Source: Rhodocyclales bacterium (GTDB lineage: Bacteria > Pseudomonadota > Gammaproteobacteria > Burkholderiales > Rhodocyclaceae). Taken from it: DNA of 64,000 nucleotides. Position 1 is the stretch's first letter. Each line of letters starts with the position of its first letter. A program made the position numbers and the translations under genes. The notes under the pieces were generated by a model that saw nothing but the letters and a program-made list of their open reading frames with translations, did no database searches and was not told the origin of the DNA. The stretch covers positions 124,001 to 188,000 of the forward strand of contig JACPEH010000024.1 in the NCBI GenBank assembly GCA_016183655.1, given 5' to 3'. This document shows positions 42,195-52,517 of this stretch, piece by piece.

Positions 42195-43352
42195 TCAGCG
42201 TCCGTCGTGCTCCTCGCGTGCGCGGCGCTCGAAGCTGCGCTCGATTTCGTGGAGCGGCAGGCCGAAGCGGAACTCCCGGTCCAGCGTCTTCAACAGCGGC
42301 ATCAGATGCAGGCCGACGGCGCCGAGTTGCAGGTTGGCAGTCTGCGGGCAGTAGAAGCGAAGCAGCTCGGTGAAGTATTCCGGCCGGAACCCGAGGCCGG
42401 GGGCTGTGCCGTCGTCGTTGACGACGCGATTGCCGCCGGCGCTCTGCGCCAGCGCCAGGCGTTGCGAGGCGAGGGCGATCAGTTCCGCCGCCGAGCGCTC
42501 GGCGTCGGCCGGCATGCCGGCGATGCCGGCACTGACCTGCAGCGTGAAGAACTCGCCGCCGATGCCGACCTGGCTGTTGGCGAGGCCGCGGCAGACGCGC
42601 TGGGCGAAGGCAGTGCAGCTGGCGAGACTGGTTCCCGGCGAGATGATCAGGCACAGCCCCCGCTCGTCGTGCCCGATGCTGTCGCCCTGACCGACCTTCG
42701 TCTGCAGCACGTGCGCGACATGCGCGGCAACGGCCGAGGCCGTTTCCCAGCCGAAGCGGGTCACCAGGTCGGCGTGGTTGTCGAGGTTGAAGGCAATCAC
42801 GCCGACCATGCCCGATGTGCTGGCCTGAAGCGCCAGCGCGTTCTCCAGGCGGTGGCCGATGGCGCCGGCGTCGATGACACCGGCCGGCGCCTTGCCGGCA
42901 GCGGCCTTGTTGGCGGCGTTGCCGGCGCGCGAGGGGGGCGGCAGCGGCGCGAGGTCGTTCGCCAGTTCCCAGTTAACGAGGCGGCCGATGCGCGCCAGGA
43001 TTTCCTGGCGGGGCATGCCGCGCTCGATGAAGTCGGTGACGCCGTGTTCGCGCGCCCGTTGCCGGTCGCTTTCGGTTTCGTGGCCGGAAATGACCAGCAG
43101 GAAGGGAATGTCGCACAGGCGGCGCAGCTTGTTGATGCGCAGCCTCGCCAGCAGGTCGTAGCCGCTCAGCCGCGACAGCTGGGCGCCGGAAACGACGGCG
43201 ATGATCGAGGGGTCGAGAACGAGCGTCTGCCATGCGGATTCGCCGTCCGCCTCTTCGCGTACCTCGAAATGGTCGCGCAGATGCTTGGCGAGCGCGGACC
43301 GAACCACCCGGGAATGGTCGATGACCAGTACCCGGCGCAATACCTCATCCAT
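42195..43352 (-). CDS. degenerate receiver plus degenerate GGDEF protein
   Basis: A 385-aa protein: a CheY-like domain (about residues 5-125) and a GGDEF-like domain (about 170-330), plus a C-terminal extension. The receiver starts normally ('VLVIDHSRVVRSAL') but the phosphate-accepting Asp is missing: the equivalent strand reads 'AVVSGAQLSRLSGYDLL'. The conserved lysine is also changed ('FIERGMP'). The GGDEF motif is replaced by 'IGHDERG', so cyclase activity is unlikely. It probably works as a scaffold or as a phosphorylation-independent sensor. It stands alone on the minus strand. Both domain folds are clear; the loss of key residues is read directly. Confidence 0.8.
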   Translation of the reverse strand: MDEVLRRVLVIDHSRVVRSALAKHLRDHFEVREEADGESAWQTLVLDPSIIAVVSGAQLSRLSGYDLLARLRINKLRRLCDIPFLLVISGHETESDRQRAREHGVTDFIERGMPRQEILARIGRLVNWELANDLAPLPPPSRAGNAANKAAAGKAPAGVIDAGAIGHRLENALALQASTSGMVGVIAFNLDNHADLVTRFGWETASAVAAHVAHVLQTKVGQGDSIGHDERGLCLIISPGTSLASCTAFAQRVCRGLANSQVGIGGEFFTLQVSAGIAGMPADAERSAAELIALASQRLALAQSAGGNRVVNDDGTAPGLGFRPEYFTELLRFYCPQTANLQLGAVGLHLMPLLKTLDREFRFGLPLHEIERSFERRAREEHDGR

Positions 43353-43485
43353 CGTCCCCTCCCTCCGCTCGTTGTCGAAGAGTGTGATCTATTGCCTACG
43401 CAACCGGCGATTCTCGCCGATGTCATGACGCGAGGCAATGGGGGGCGGGGGGCATCGCGGCGCCCCGGCCAAGGGGGCGGGGCGC

Positions 43486-44421
43486 TCAATACAATGCGGC
43501 CGGGAGCGGCAGAGCGGGCAGCTCGGCCGGCAATGCGCTGCCGTCGCCGGCGACGAAGGCAACGGCAGCCCGCACCACCGCCGGGTCGCGCAGCAGGCGG
43601 AAGTGGCCGAGGCCGTGCGTGCGGATCAATTGCGAGCCGGCGAGGCAGGCGGCGATGCGCTCCGAGTGGGCGTACGGAACGTGGCGGTCGGCGCTGTCGT
43701 GCACCAGCAGCGCCGGCAGTGCCAGGCGGCCGAGGTCCTCGATCCGGTCGATTTCGTCGAAGCGTTTGCCGTAGCGGAGCTCGATGCGTTGCCGCAGGCG
43801 CTCGCGAACGGCCGCGGTGATGCCGAGCTGGCGCGCGAAGCTGTGCATGTAGCCGGAGATCGACGCCGGCGTGCCGAGCAGGACGATCCGTTCCAGCGCG
43901 AGGCCGTCGCGCAGTGCGAGGCACATGGCGGCGGCGCCCAGCGAATGGCCGATCGCCGCCTGGAAGGGGCCGCAGGCGGATTCGATGGCGCTGATCGCCC
44001 GCACCAGGTCGGGCAGCGCGACGCGCCGCCGCCCGCTTTCCCCGTGCCCGGGGTGGTCGAACCAGACGACGCGGAAGCCGCGCGCCAAGAGCGGCGCGAC
44101 GAAGCTGCCGAGCTGGGCGCCGACGCCGCCCCAGCCATGCACCAGCAGGACGGCCGGCGCGCCGGCCGGGCCGGCCTGCCAGAGCGCGACGTGGCCGGCC
44201 GCGGTGAGCACCGTCTCGCGCCGGGCCGCGGCCGGCACCGGGTAGTCGGTCGGGTGGCGCGGCGGCGTCGTGAACAGGCGCTCCGCCTGGCGGCGGGCGA
44301 GCTCCGGGCGCAGGCGGGAGAGCAGCGCGAAATAACTGCGCGTTGCCGCCAGCGACGCCGCAGATACGGAACGAACGATCGTGCTATTGAATTGCGAAAA
44401 CGTTGGGGTGAGCGTAGTCAT
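43486..44421 (-). CDS. alpha/beta-hydrolase
   Basis: A 311-aa alpha/beta-hydrolase. 'LLVHGWGGVGAQLGSF' is the oxyanion-hole region, 'AIGHSLGAAAM' the nucleophile elbow (GHSLG, Ser), 'LVHDSADRHVPY' the acid, and 'THGLGHFRLL' the catalytic His. The start at 44421 follows a GAGGAG site. It lies 19 bases after the TetR gene on the same strand, probably a two-gene operon under the TetR repressor. The substrate, probably an ester or lipid, is unknown. Confidence 0.85.
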   Translation of the reverse strand: MTTLTPTFSQFNSTIVRSVSAASLAATRSYFALLSRLRPELARRQAERLFTTPPRHPTDYPVPAAARRETVLTAAGHVALWQAGPAGAPAVLLVHGWGGVGAQLGSFVAPLLARGFRVVWFDHPGHGESGRRRVALPDLVRAISAIESACGPFQAAIGHSLGAAAMCLALRDGLALERIVLLGTPASISGYMHSFARQLGITAAVRERLRQRIELRYGKRFDEIDRIEDLGRLALPALLVHDSADRHVPYAHSERIAACLAGSQLIRTHGLGHFRLLRDPAVVRAAVAFVAGDGSALPAELPALPLPAALY

Positions 44422-44440
44422 GTGAGTCTCCTCGGGGTGA

Positions 44441-45037
44441 TCAGGCTGCCGTGCCGGCAGCCGACAGAAGGCGGTCGAAAGCGGTGCGGGCGCGCGTCGC
44501 AGCGTCTGCGCGCCGCAACAGCCGGGTGCTGTGGTAGTAGGCGAAAACGATGCCGAGCGCTTCAAAGGCGAGTTGGGCCGCGTCGGTGCCGACCGGCAGC
44601 TGGCCTTCCTCGATGGCGAGGGTGAGCGCCCGCTCCAGGTTGCGTTGTAGGCGGTCGAAGTGGGCGACCAGGTGCTCGCGGATCGGCCCCGGCTTGTCGT
44701 CGAATTCGATCGCCGCCGCGTGCAGCGGACAACCGTAGGCAAGGCCGCTATCGTCGGTCCATTGCAGCCAGTGTTCGAAGATCGCGCGTACTCGCGGCAG
44801 GCCGCGTCGAGCCTGCAGCGCCGGCGCAAAGACGGTCTCGGCGAAAAGGTTCGCCGCCCGGTCGATGGCGGCGATCTGCAGTTCCTCGCGCGAGCCGAAA
44901 TGGGCGAACAGCCCGCTTTTCGACAACCCGGTGCGGGCCGCCAGCGTGCCGATCGTCAACGATTCGAAGCCGCTCTCGCTGGCTTGCGCCAGCGCGGCAT
45001 CGAGGATCATCGAACGGGTATCTTCACCTTTTCCCAT
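44441..45037 (-). CDS. TetR-family repressor
   Basis: A 198-aa regulator. The N-terminal helix-turn-helix is 'TIGTLAARTGLSKSGLFAHFGSREELQ', then a ligand-binding all-alpha domain with a TetR_C-like C-terminal segment. It probably represses itself and the downstream hydrolase. A strong promoter with a palindrome in the spacer overlaps its start (45044-45072). The start ATG coincides with the predicted transcription start, so the mRNA may be leaderless. Confidence 0.88.
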   Translation of the reverse strand: MGKGEDTRSMILDAALAQASESGFESLTIGTLAARTGLSKSGLFAHFGSREELQIAAIDRAANLFAETVFAPALQARRGLPRVRAIFEHWLQWTDDSGLAYGCPLHAAAIEFDDKPGPIREHLVAHFDRLQRNLERALTLAIEEGQLPVGTDAAQLAFEALGIVFAYYHSTRLLRRADAATRARTAFDRLLSAAGTAA

Positions 45038-45043
45038 GGAATT

Positions 45044-45072
45044 ACTTTACGAACGGTCGTGCTATTTGTCAA
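45044..45072 (-). promoter_or_regulatory. strong tetR promoter with operator in the spacer
   Basis: On the minus strand TTGACA (45067-45072), a 17-bp spacer and TAAAGT (45044-45049) give a near-consensus promoter. The spacer and -10 contain the palindrome ACGACCGTTCGT (45049-45060), ACGA/TCGT arms, a plausible TetR operator. Predicted start is 45037, the A of the tetR ATG. Confidence 0.6.
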
Positions 45073-45102
45073 GGGTGGTCTGCAATGGATTCGCCGAACA
45101 AC

Positions 45103-45126
45103 AAAAAGGCCGCCCGCAGGCGGCCT
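45103..45126 (-). terminator. Rho-independent terminator of pgk
   Basis: On the minus strand AGGCCGCC, loop TGCG, GGCGGCCT then TTTT. It lies 23 bases after the pgk stop, ahead of the tetR promoter. Confidence 0.8.
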
Positions 45127-45148
45127 CCTTGCTTGGTGTGTGCGCGAC

Positions 45149-46333
45149 TCAGCCCCCGGCGCGGTTCTCCAGCACCTCGATCGCCGGCAGCGTCTTGCCT
45201 TCGAGGAATTCGAGGAAGGCGCCGCCGCCGGTGGAGATGTAGTCGACGTCCTGGGCGATGTGGAACTTGGCGATCGCCGCCAGCGTGTCGCCACCGCCGG
45301 CCAGCGAATAGCCGGTCGAGTGGGCGATCGCCGAGGCCAGCATCTTGGTGCCGCCGGCGAACTGGTCAAGCTCGAAGACGCCGATCGGGCCGTTCCAGAC
45401 GATGGTGCCGGCGTGGGCGATGATCTCGGCGAGCTTGGCGGCGGTCTTCGGGCCGACGTCGAGGATACGGTCGTGCGGCGCAACTTCGTCGACCGAGACC
45501 TTGGCGCCGCGGGCCAGTGCCGAGACTTCGTCGGCAACGACGACGTCGATCGGCAGCGGCACTTCGGCGCCGCGTTCCTTCATGATGTCCATGATCGCGT
45601 GCGCTTCGTTGACCAGGTTCGGCTCGGCCAGCGAGTCGCCGATGCGCTTGCCGTTGGCGAGCAGGAAGGTGTTGGCGATGCCGCCGCCGACGATCAGCTG
45701 GTCGACCTTGTCAGCCAGCGACTTGAGGATGGTCAGCTTGGTCGACACCTTGGCGCCGGCGACGATGGCCACCAGCGGCCGGGCCGGCTTCTCCAGCGCA
45801 CGCGACAGCGCGTCGATCTCGGCGCCCATCAGGAAGCCAGCGCAGGCCACCGGCGCGTACTTGGCGATGCCGTGCGTGGTGGCTTCGGCGCGGTGGGCGG
45901 TGCCGAAGGCGTCGTTCACATAGATGTCGCACAGCTTGGCCATCTTCTGCGCCAGTTCGTCGCTGTTCTTCTTCTCGCCCTTGTTGCAGCGGCAGTTTTC
46001 GAGCAGCACGATCTCGCCCGGCTCGACCTTGAAGCCGCCGTCGACCCAGTCGGCGACCAGCCGCACCGGCTTGTTCAGCAGTTGGCCGAGGCGCACCGCG
46101 ACCGGCGTCAGCGAATCCTCCGGCTTCAGCTCGCCTTCGGTCGGGCGGCCGAGGTGCGAGGTGACCATCACCGCCGCGCCGTTCTCCAGGCAGTACTTGA
46201 GCGACGGCAGCGCGGCACGGATGCGCGTGTCTTCGGTGATGTTGCCGGCGTCGTCCTGCGGCACGTTGAAGTCGGCGCGGATGAAGACGCGCTTGCCCTT
46301 GACGTCGAGGTTGGCGAGCTTGAGAACGTTCAT
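45149..46333 (-). CDS. pgk: phosphoglycerate kinase
   Basis: A 394-aa kinase interconverting 1,3-bisphosphoglycerate and 3-phosphoglycerate. '[17 protein letters not shown]' N-terminal signature, '[13 protein letters not shown]', '[14 protein letters not shown]' and '[19 protein letters not shown]' C-terminal nucleotide loop are present. The start at 46333 has a GGAG site 7 bases upstream. A repeat-rich gap separates it from epd. It ends in a clear terminator. Glycolysis and Calvin cycle. Confidence 0.96.
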   Translation of the reverse strand: MNVLKLANLDVKGKRVFIRADFNVPQDDAGNITEDTRIRAALPSLKYCLENGAAVMVTSHLGRPTEGELKPEDSLTPVAVRLGQLLNKPVRLVADWVDGGFKVEPGEIVLLENCRCNKGEKKNSDELAQKMAKLCDIYVNDAFGTAHRAEATTHGIAKYAPVACAGFLMGAEIDALSRALEKPARPLVAIVAGAKVSTKLTILKSLADKVDQLIVGGGIANTFLLANGKRIGDSLAEPNLVNEAHAIMDIMKERGAEVPLPIDVVVADEVSALARGAKVSVDEVAPHDRILDVGPKTAAKLAEIIAHAGTIVWNGPIGVFELDQFAGGTKMLASAIAHSTGYSLAGGGDTLAAIAKFHIAQDVDYISTGGGAFLEFLEGKTLPAIEVLENRAGG

Positions 46334-46365
46334 AGCTATCTCCAGAAGGAACGAAAACACATTCG

Positions 46366-46450
46366 ACGCAGAGCGCGCAGAGGCGCAGAGGGCGCAGAGA
46401 AACCCCCCGAATTCTCTGCGTTCTCTGCGTCTTTGCGTCCTCTGCGTTTA
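46366..46450. repeat. CGCAGAG-rich inverted repeat between pgk and epd
   Basis: Several direct copies of CGCAGAG in the left half face the complementary CTCTGCG copies in the right half, forming a large imperfect hairpin around CCCCCCGAA. Its right end touches the epd stop codon. The look is that of a dispersed intergenic palindromic repeat. Confidence 0.7.
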
Positions 46451-47488
46451 AAGAGGTTCATGGGTGATTTTGCTGCGCCAGTGGCAGGCGACATCGATCA
46501 TGCGGTTGGCGAAACCCCATTCGTTGTCGAACCACAAGAGCAGGTTGAGCAGATGCTCGCCGGCGAGCCGCGTCTGGCTGCCGTCGATGATCGCCGAGTG
46601 CGGGTCGTGGTTGAAATCGACCGAGGCGTGCGGGTCGGCGGTATAGGCCAGCAGCTTCCGCCAGGGGCCGGCGGCAGCGGCGGCGAGCAGCTTGTTCACT
46701 TCCGTCGCGGTGACCGGGCGGGCGGCATCGATGACCATGTCGATCGCCGAGACGTTCGGCGTCGGCACGCGGATCGCCTTCGCCTGCACGCGGCCGGCGA
46801 GCTGCGGCAGCAGGCGTTCGACGCCGCGCGCCAGGCCGGTCGACACCGGGATGATCGACTGCATCGCCGAGCGCGTGCGGCGCAGGTCGGCATGGTGGTA
46901 GCCGTCGGCCAGCGGCTGGTCGTTCATCACCGAGTGCAGCGTCGTCAGCAGTACGTGGTCGACGCCGATCTCGCGGGCGAGCAGGTCGAGCACCGGGACG
47001 ACCGCGTTGGTCGTGCACGAGGCGTTGGAGACGAGCTTTTCGCCGCCGGCCAGCGATTCGTGGTTGATGCCATAGACGATGGTGGCGTCGACGTCGGCGG
47101 CGCTGTTGGCCGGATGCGACAGCAGCAGGCGCGGGCAGCCGGCGGCGAGGAAACGTTCGAGCTCGGCGCGGGTGCTGTAGCGGCCGGAGCATTCGACGAC
47201 GAGGTCGATCCCGAGCCCGCGCCAGTCGACTGCCTCCGGCGTCGTCGCGTGGCTGACGGCGATCGACTCGCCGTCGACGATCAGATTCTGTCCCAGCCGT
47301 TCGACCGACCACGGGAAGCGGCCGTGCGTCGAATCGAAGCGGGTCAGGTAGGTGATGCTCTCCAGTTCGGCCGGCTCGTTGATGGCGACGACCTGCAGCT
47401 CGTTGCGGCAGGGCGACTCGTGCAGCGCGCGCAGGAAGCAGCGGCCGATGCGGCCGTAGCCGTTGATGGCGAGACGGAGAGGTTTCAA
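46448..47488 (-). CDS. epd: erythrose-4-phosphate dehydrogenase or second GAPDH
   Basis: A 346-aa member of the GAPDH family. The NAD fold 'LAINGYGRIGRCFLRALHES' and the catalytic 'SNASCTTN' are intact. 'VAINEPAELESITYLTRFDSTHG' and 'HPANSAADVDATIVYGIN' are more like Epd than GapA. Epd makes 4-phosphoerythronate for pyridoxal-phosphate synthesis; pdxA of the same pathway is in this window. Position between gapA and pgk matches many proteobacteria. The start is a TTG with no better option nearby. A second GAPDH serving the Calvin cycle is the alternative. Confidence 0.8.
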   Translation of the reverse strand: MKPLRLAINGYGRIGRCFLRALHESPCRNELQVVAINEPAELESITYLTRFDSTHGRFPWSVERLGQNLIVDGESIAVSHATTPEAVDWRGLGIDLVVECSGRYSTRAELERFLAAGCPRLLLSHPANSAADVDATIVYGINHESLAGGEKLVSNASCTTNAVVPVLDLLAREIGVDHVLLTTLHSVMNDQPLADGYHHADLRRTRSAMQSIIPVSTGLARGVERLLPQLAGRVQAKAIRVPTPNVSAIDMVIDAARPVTATEVNKLLAAAAAGPWRKLLAYTADPHASVDFNHDPHSAIIDGSQTRLAGEHLLNLLLWFDNEWGFANRMIDVACHWRSKITHEPL

Positions 47489-47500
47489 CGCGGGCCCCGG

Positions 47501-47531
47501 AAAAGAAAAAGGGCAGGCCCGCGGCCTGCCC
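47501..47531 (-). terminator. Rho-independent terminator between gapA and epd
   Basis: On the minus strand GGGCAGGCC, loop GCG, GGCCTGCCC, then TTTTTCTTTT. It is 13 bases after the gapA stop and just upstream of the epd start, so epd depends on read-through or its own start site inside this short gap. Confidence 0.8.
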
Positions 47532-47543
47532 CTTGCGGACGAT

Positions 47544-48572
<1,029 letters not shown>

Positions 48573-48604
48573 TGCTTTGCTCCTGAAAAGAACCGAATAA
48601 GCGA

Positions 48605-50629
48605 TTAAAGAATGCCTTTGACCGTGGCGACGACGTTGGCCACGGTGAAACCGAAGAATTCGAACAGTTTGCCGGCCGGTGCCGACTCGCCGAAGCGGTT
48701 GATGCCGACGATGGCCCCCTTGAGGCCGACATACTTGTGCCACAGATCCGGATGGCCGGCCTCGATGGCGACGCGCTTCTGGCACTTGCCGAGGACGCCG
48801 GCGCGGTAGTCGGCATCCTGGCGGTCGAAGACGTCGGCGCAGGGCATCGAGACGACGCGGGCGGCGATGCCGTCGGCCTTGAGTGCGGCCTGCGCGTCGA
48901 GCGCCAGCTTCACTTCCGAGCCGGTGGCGATCAGCACCACCTGCGCCTCGCCGGCGCAGTCGGAGAGCACGTAGCCGCCGCGGCGGATGGTGTCGGTCGA
49001 AATGCCGGCGGTGACCGTCGGCAGGTTCTGGCGCGACAGCGCGAGCACGCTCGGGCCGGCAGTGTTGCCAACCCCGCGCTCGATGGCGGCGGCCCAGGCG
49101 ACGGCCGTCTCGGTGGCATCGGCGGTGCGCCAGACGTCGCAATTGGGGATCAGGCGCAGGCTGGCGACGTGCTCGACCGGCTGGTGCGTCGGGCCGTCTT
49201 CGCCGAGGCCGATCGAATCATGGGTGTAGACCATGATCTGGCGCTGCTTCATCAGCGCCGCCATGCGGATCGCGTTGCGCGCGTAGTCGGAGAAGACGAG
49301 GAAGGTCGCGGTGTAGGGGATGAAGCCGCCGTGCAGCGCGAGGCCGTTGGCGATCGCCGTCATGCCGAATTCGCGCACGCCGTAGTAGACGTAGTTGCCG
49401 CCGGTGTTCTTGCTGACGCCCTTCGAGCCCTTCCACAGCGTCAGGTTCGAGCTGGCGAGGTCGGCCGAGCCGCCGATCAGTTCCGGCAACAGCGGCGCGA
49501 AGGCGCCGATGGCGTTCTGCGAGGCCTTGCGCGTCGCGATGTTTTCGGCCTTGCCGGCGATCTCGGCGATGGCGGCGGCGGAAGCGGTCATCCAGTCGGC
49601 CGGCAACTCGCCCGCCATGCGCCGCTTGAATTCGGCGGCTTCGGCCGGGAAGGCGGCCTGATAGGCGGCGAAGCGCGTGTTCCATTCGCTCTCGATGGCG
49701 CCACCGTTGGCCTTGCCGTCCCACGCGGCATAGACGTCGGCGGGGATCTCGAACGGCGCGTGGTGCCAGCTGATGTGCGGCCGGGTCGCGGCGATTTCGG
49801 CTTCGCCGAGCGGCGCGCCGTGCACGTCGTGGCTGTCGGCCTTGTTCGGCGAGCCCATGCCGATCCGCGTCTTGCAGCAGATCAGCGTCGGCCTGTCCTG
49901 GTCGGCGCGGGCGGCGAGCAGGGCCTGCTCGATGGCGTCGGCGTCGTGCCCGTCGACGTCCGGGATCACCTGCCAGCCGTAGGCTTCGAAACGCTTCGGC
50001 GTGTCGTCGGTGAACCAGCCTTCGACGTCGCCGTCGATCGAAATGCCGTTGTCGTCGTAGAAGGCGATCAGCTTGGAGAGGCCGAGGGTCCCGGCCAGCG
50101 AACAGGCCTCGTGCGAAATGCCTTCCATCAGGCAGCCGTCGCCGAGGAACACGTAGGTGTAGTGATCGACGATTGTGTGGCCCGGCCGGTTGAAGTCGGC
50201 GGCCAGCACCTTTTCGGCGAGCGCCATGCCGACGGCGTTGCTGATGCCCTGGCCGAGCGGGCCGGTGGTCGTCTCGATGCCCGGCGTGTGGCCGACTTCC
50301 GGGTGGCCCGGGGTGCGCGAGCCGAACTGGCGGAAGTTCTTCAGGTCATCGATCGTGACGTCGTAGCCGGTCAGGTGCAGCAGCGCGTAGAGCAGCATCG
50401 AACCGTGTCCGTTCGACAGCACGAAACGGTCGCGGTCGGCCCACGCCGGGTTGGCCGGGTTGTGGCGCAGGTAGCGACGCCACAGCACTTCGGCGATTTC
50501 GGCCATGCCCATCGGCATGCCGGGGTGGCCGGAGTTGGCCTTCTGCACGGCATCCATGGCCAGTGCGCGAATGGCGCTGGTGAGCGGGGAAAATTCGATG
50601 CGGGGGGAAGTGCTGGAAGACGCGGACAC
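48605..50629 (-). CDS. tkt: transketolase
   Basis: A 674-aa thiamine-diphosphate enzyme of the pentose-phosphate pathway and Calvin cycle. '[19 protein letters not shown]', '[14 protein letters not shown]', '[15 protein letters not shown]' (ThDP motif GDG...), '[19 protein letters not shown]' and '[17 protein letters not shown]' are family blocks. The start is a GTG at 50629. It heads the tkt-gapA-(epd-pgk) series. A promoter-like pair lies just upstream (50660-50688). Confidence 0.95.
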   Translation of the reverse strand: MSASSSTSPRIEFSPLTSAIRALAMDAVQKANSGHPGMPMGMAEIAEVLWRRYLRHNPANPAWADRDRFVLSNGHGSMLLYALLHLTGYDVTIDDLKNFRQFGSRTPGHPEVGHTPGIETTTGPLGQGISNAVGMALAEKVLAADFNRPGHTIVDHYTYVFLGDGCLMEGISHEACSLAGTLGLSKLIAFYDDNGISIDGDVEGWFTDDTPKRFEAYGWQVIPDVDGHDADAIEQALLAARADQDRPTLICCKTRIGMGSPNKADSHDVHGAPLGEAEIAATRPHISWHHAPFEIPADVYAAWDGKANGGAIESEWNTRFAAYQAAFPAEAAEFKRRMAGELPADWMTASAAAIAEIAGKAENIATRKASQNAIGAFAPLLPELIGGSADLASSNLTLWKGSKGVSKNTGGNYVYYGVREFGMTAIANGLALHGGFIPYTATFLVFSDYARNAIRMAALMKQRQIMVYTHDSIGLGEDGPTHQPVEHVASLRLIPNCDVWRTADATETAVAWAAAIERGVGNTAGPSVLALSRQNLPTVTAGISTDTIRRGGYVLSDCAGEAQVVLIATGSEVKLALDAQAALKADGIAARVVSMPCADVFDRQDADYRAGVLGKCQKRVAIEAGHPDLWHKYVGLKGAIVGINRFGESAPAGKLFEFFGFTVANVVATVKGIL

Positions 50630-50659
50630 GATGGTTTGCCGGGAAGCGGAAAAGGCGAA

Positions 50660-50688
50660 ATTATCCGCTAAAACAGGGGGTTTTTCCA
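50660..50688 (-). promoter_or_regulatory. candidate tkt promoter
   Basis: On the minus strand TGGAAA and GATAAT are spaced by 17 bp, with a predicted start near 50653, 24 bases before the GTG. It lies in the 215-base gap shared with the divergent flavoprotein gene. Confidence 0.35.
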
Positions 50689-50844
50689 GTCAGCGGGGCG
50701 CCGGGGCGCGGCGGGAAGGACGCGCCGGGCTGGATTCGCCGGCCGCTAAAGGCGAAAATGCCGGCCTGATCCCCGTTCCGCTATCTTCCCATCCTCTTTT
50801 CCGCGCACCGGCCGAACCGCCGGCGCGCACTGCCCAGAGAATCC

Positions 50845-52461
50845 ATGCTGCGACTCACCGAACTCCGTCTGCCGATCGACCATCCACCCGAGGCGCTGCC
50901 CGCGGCAATCGCCCGGAAACTCGGCCTTGGCGCGGAGGAGATTGCCGATTATTCGGTGTTCAAGCGCGGTTACGACGCGCGCAAGCCGGACCGGCTGTCC
51001 TTCATCTACACCATCGACGTCACGGTGAAGAACGAGGCGGCGGTGCTGCAGAAGCATGCCAAGGACCGCAACGTCGGCAAGGCGCCGGACACGTCGTATC
51101 ACTTCGTCGCCAAGGCGCCGGAACACCTCAAGTCGCGGCCGGTGGTCGTCGGTTTCGGCCCCTGCGGCATCTTCGCCGCGCTGCTGCTGGCGCAGATGGG
51201 CTTCCGGCCGATCGTCGTCGAGCGCGGCAAGGCGGTGCGCGAGCGCACGCAGGACACCTGGGGGCTGTGGCGCAAGCACGTGCTCAATCCGGAGTCGAAC
51301 GTGCAGTTCGGCGAGGGCGGCGCCGGCACCTTCTCCGACGGCAAGCTCTACAGCCAGATCAAGGACCCGCGCTTCCTCGGCCGCAAGGTGATCGACGAGT
51401 TCGTCAAGGCCGGGGCGCCGGAAGAGATCCGCTACGTCTCCAAGCCGCACATCGGCACCTTCCGGCTGGTCGGCATGGTCGAGCAGATGCGCGCCGAAAT
51501 CGTCGCGCTGGGCGGCGAGATCCGCTTCCAGCAACGGGTGACCGGCCTCGCCATCGAGCGCGGCCAGGTGCGCGGCGTGCAGCTGGCCGGCGGCGAGGCG
51601 ATCGCCACCGACCACGTCGTGCTGGCGCTCGGCCACAGCGCCCGCGATACCTTCGAGTCGCTCTTCGCGCAGGGCGTGTTCATGGAGCCGAAGCCGTTCT
51701 CGGTCGGCTTCCGCATCGAGCACCCACAGTCGCTGATCGACCAGGCCCGCTTCGGACCGCACGCCGGCAACCCGCTGCTCGGCGCCGCCGACTACAAGCT
51801 GGTGCACCACGCCGCGAACGGCCGCGCCGTCTACAGCTTCTGCATGTGTCCCGGCGGCACCGTGGTCGCGGCGACCTCGGAGCCGAACCGGGTGGTCACC
51901 AACGGCATGAGCCAGTACTCGCGCAACGAGCGCAACGCCAACGCCGGCATCGTCGTGAACGTGAATCCGGAGGACTTCGGCGCCGACGCCGCGCATCCGC
52001 TGGCCGGCATCGCCTTCCAGCGCGAACTGGAGTCGCGCGCCTTCGAACTCGGCGGCGGCAACTACGACGCACCGGCGCAGCTGGTCGGCGACTTCCTGGC
52101 CGGCCGGCCGTCTACGCAGCTCGGCTCGGTCGAGCCGTCGTACAAGCCGGGGGTGAAACTGACCGACCTGGCGACGGCGCTGCCGCCCTACGCGATCGAG
52201 GCGATGCGCGAGGCGCTGCCGGCCTTCGGCCGGCAGATCAAGGGCTTCGACATGGCCGACGCGGTGCTCACCGGCGTCGAGACGCGCACCTCATCGCCGC
52301 TGCGCATCACGCGCGGCGACGATTTCCAGAGTCTCAACGTCAAGGGGCTGTACCCGGCCGGCGAGGGCGCGGGGTACGCCGGCGGCATCCTCTCGGCCGG
52401 CGTGGACGGGATCAAGGTTGCCGAGGCGGTGGCGCGCGACATCGTCGGCATTGCCGGCTAA
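50845..52461 (+). CDS. FAD-dependent dehydrogenase (COG2509 type)
   Basis: A 538-aa flavoprotein. An N-terminal alpha/beta domain (about 1-95) precedes the FAD fold 'PVVVGFGPCGIFAALLLAQMG', then 'NVQFGEGGAGTFSDGKLYSQ', 'SVGFRIEHPQSLID' and a C-terminal 'GLYPAGEGAGYAGGILSAGVDG', the usual second FAD-contact of this family. Such proteins are annotated as NAD(P)/FAD-dependent oxidoreductases with unknown substrate. It is divergent from tkt. The next small gene follows 56 bases downstream. Confidence 0.87.
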   Translation: MLRLTELRLPIDHPPEALPAAIARKLGLGAEEIADYSVFKRGYDARKPDRLSFIYTIDVTVKNEAAVLQKHAKDRNVGKAPDTSYHFVAKAPEHLKSRPVVVGFGPCGIFAALLLAQMGFRPIVVERGKAVRERTQDTWGLWRKHVLNPESNVQFGEGGAGTFSDGKLYSQIKDPRFLGRKVIDEFVKAGAPEEIRYVSKPHIGTFRLVGMVEQMRAEIVALGGEIRFQQRVTGLAIERGQVRGVQLAGGEAIATDHVVLALGHSARDTFESLFAQGVFMEPKPFSVGFRIEHPQSLIDQARFGPHAGNPLLGAADYKLVHHAANGRAVYSFCMCPGGTVVAATSEPNRVVTNGMSQYSRNERNANAGIVVNVNPEDFGADAAHPLAGIAFQRELESRAFELGGGNYDAPAQLVGDFLAGRPSTQLGSVEPSYKPGVKLTDLATALPPYAIEAMREALPAFGRQIKGFDMADAVLTGVETRTSSPLRITRGDDFQSLNVKGLYPAGEGAGYAGGILSAGVDGIKVAEAVARDIVGIAG

Positions 52462-52517
52462 GGGCCGGCCGCGATGCCCCGGCGGCGATCCTTGGCAACA
52501 TCCTCCGGAATCCGTCG

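Noticed and set aside
48737-50671. 644-codon open frame antisense to tkt
   Set aside because: The opposite strand encodes a complete transketolase; this frame has shadow composition and no motif.
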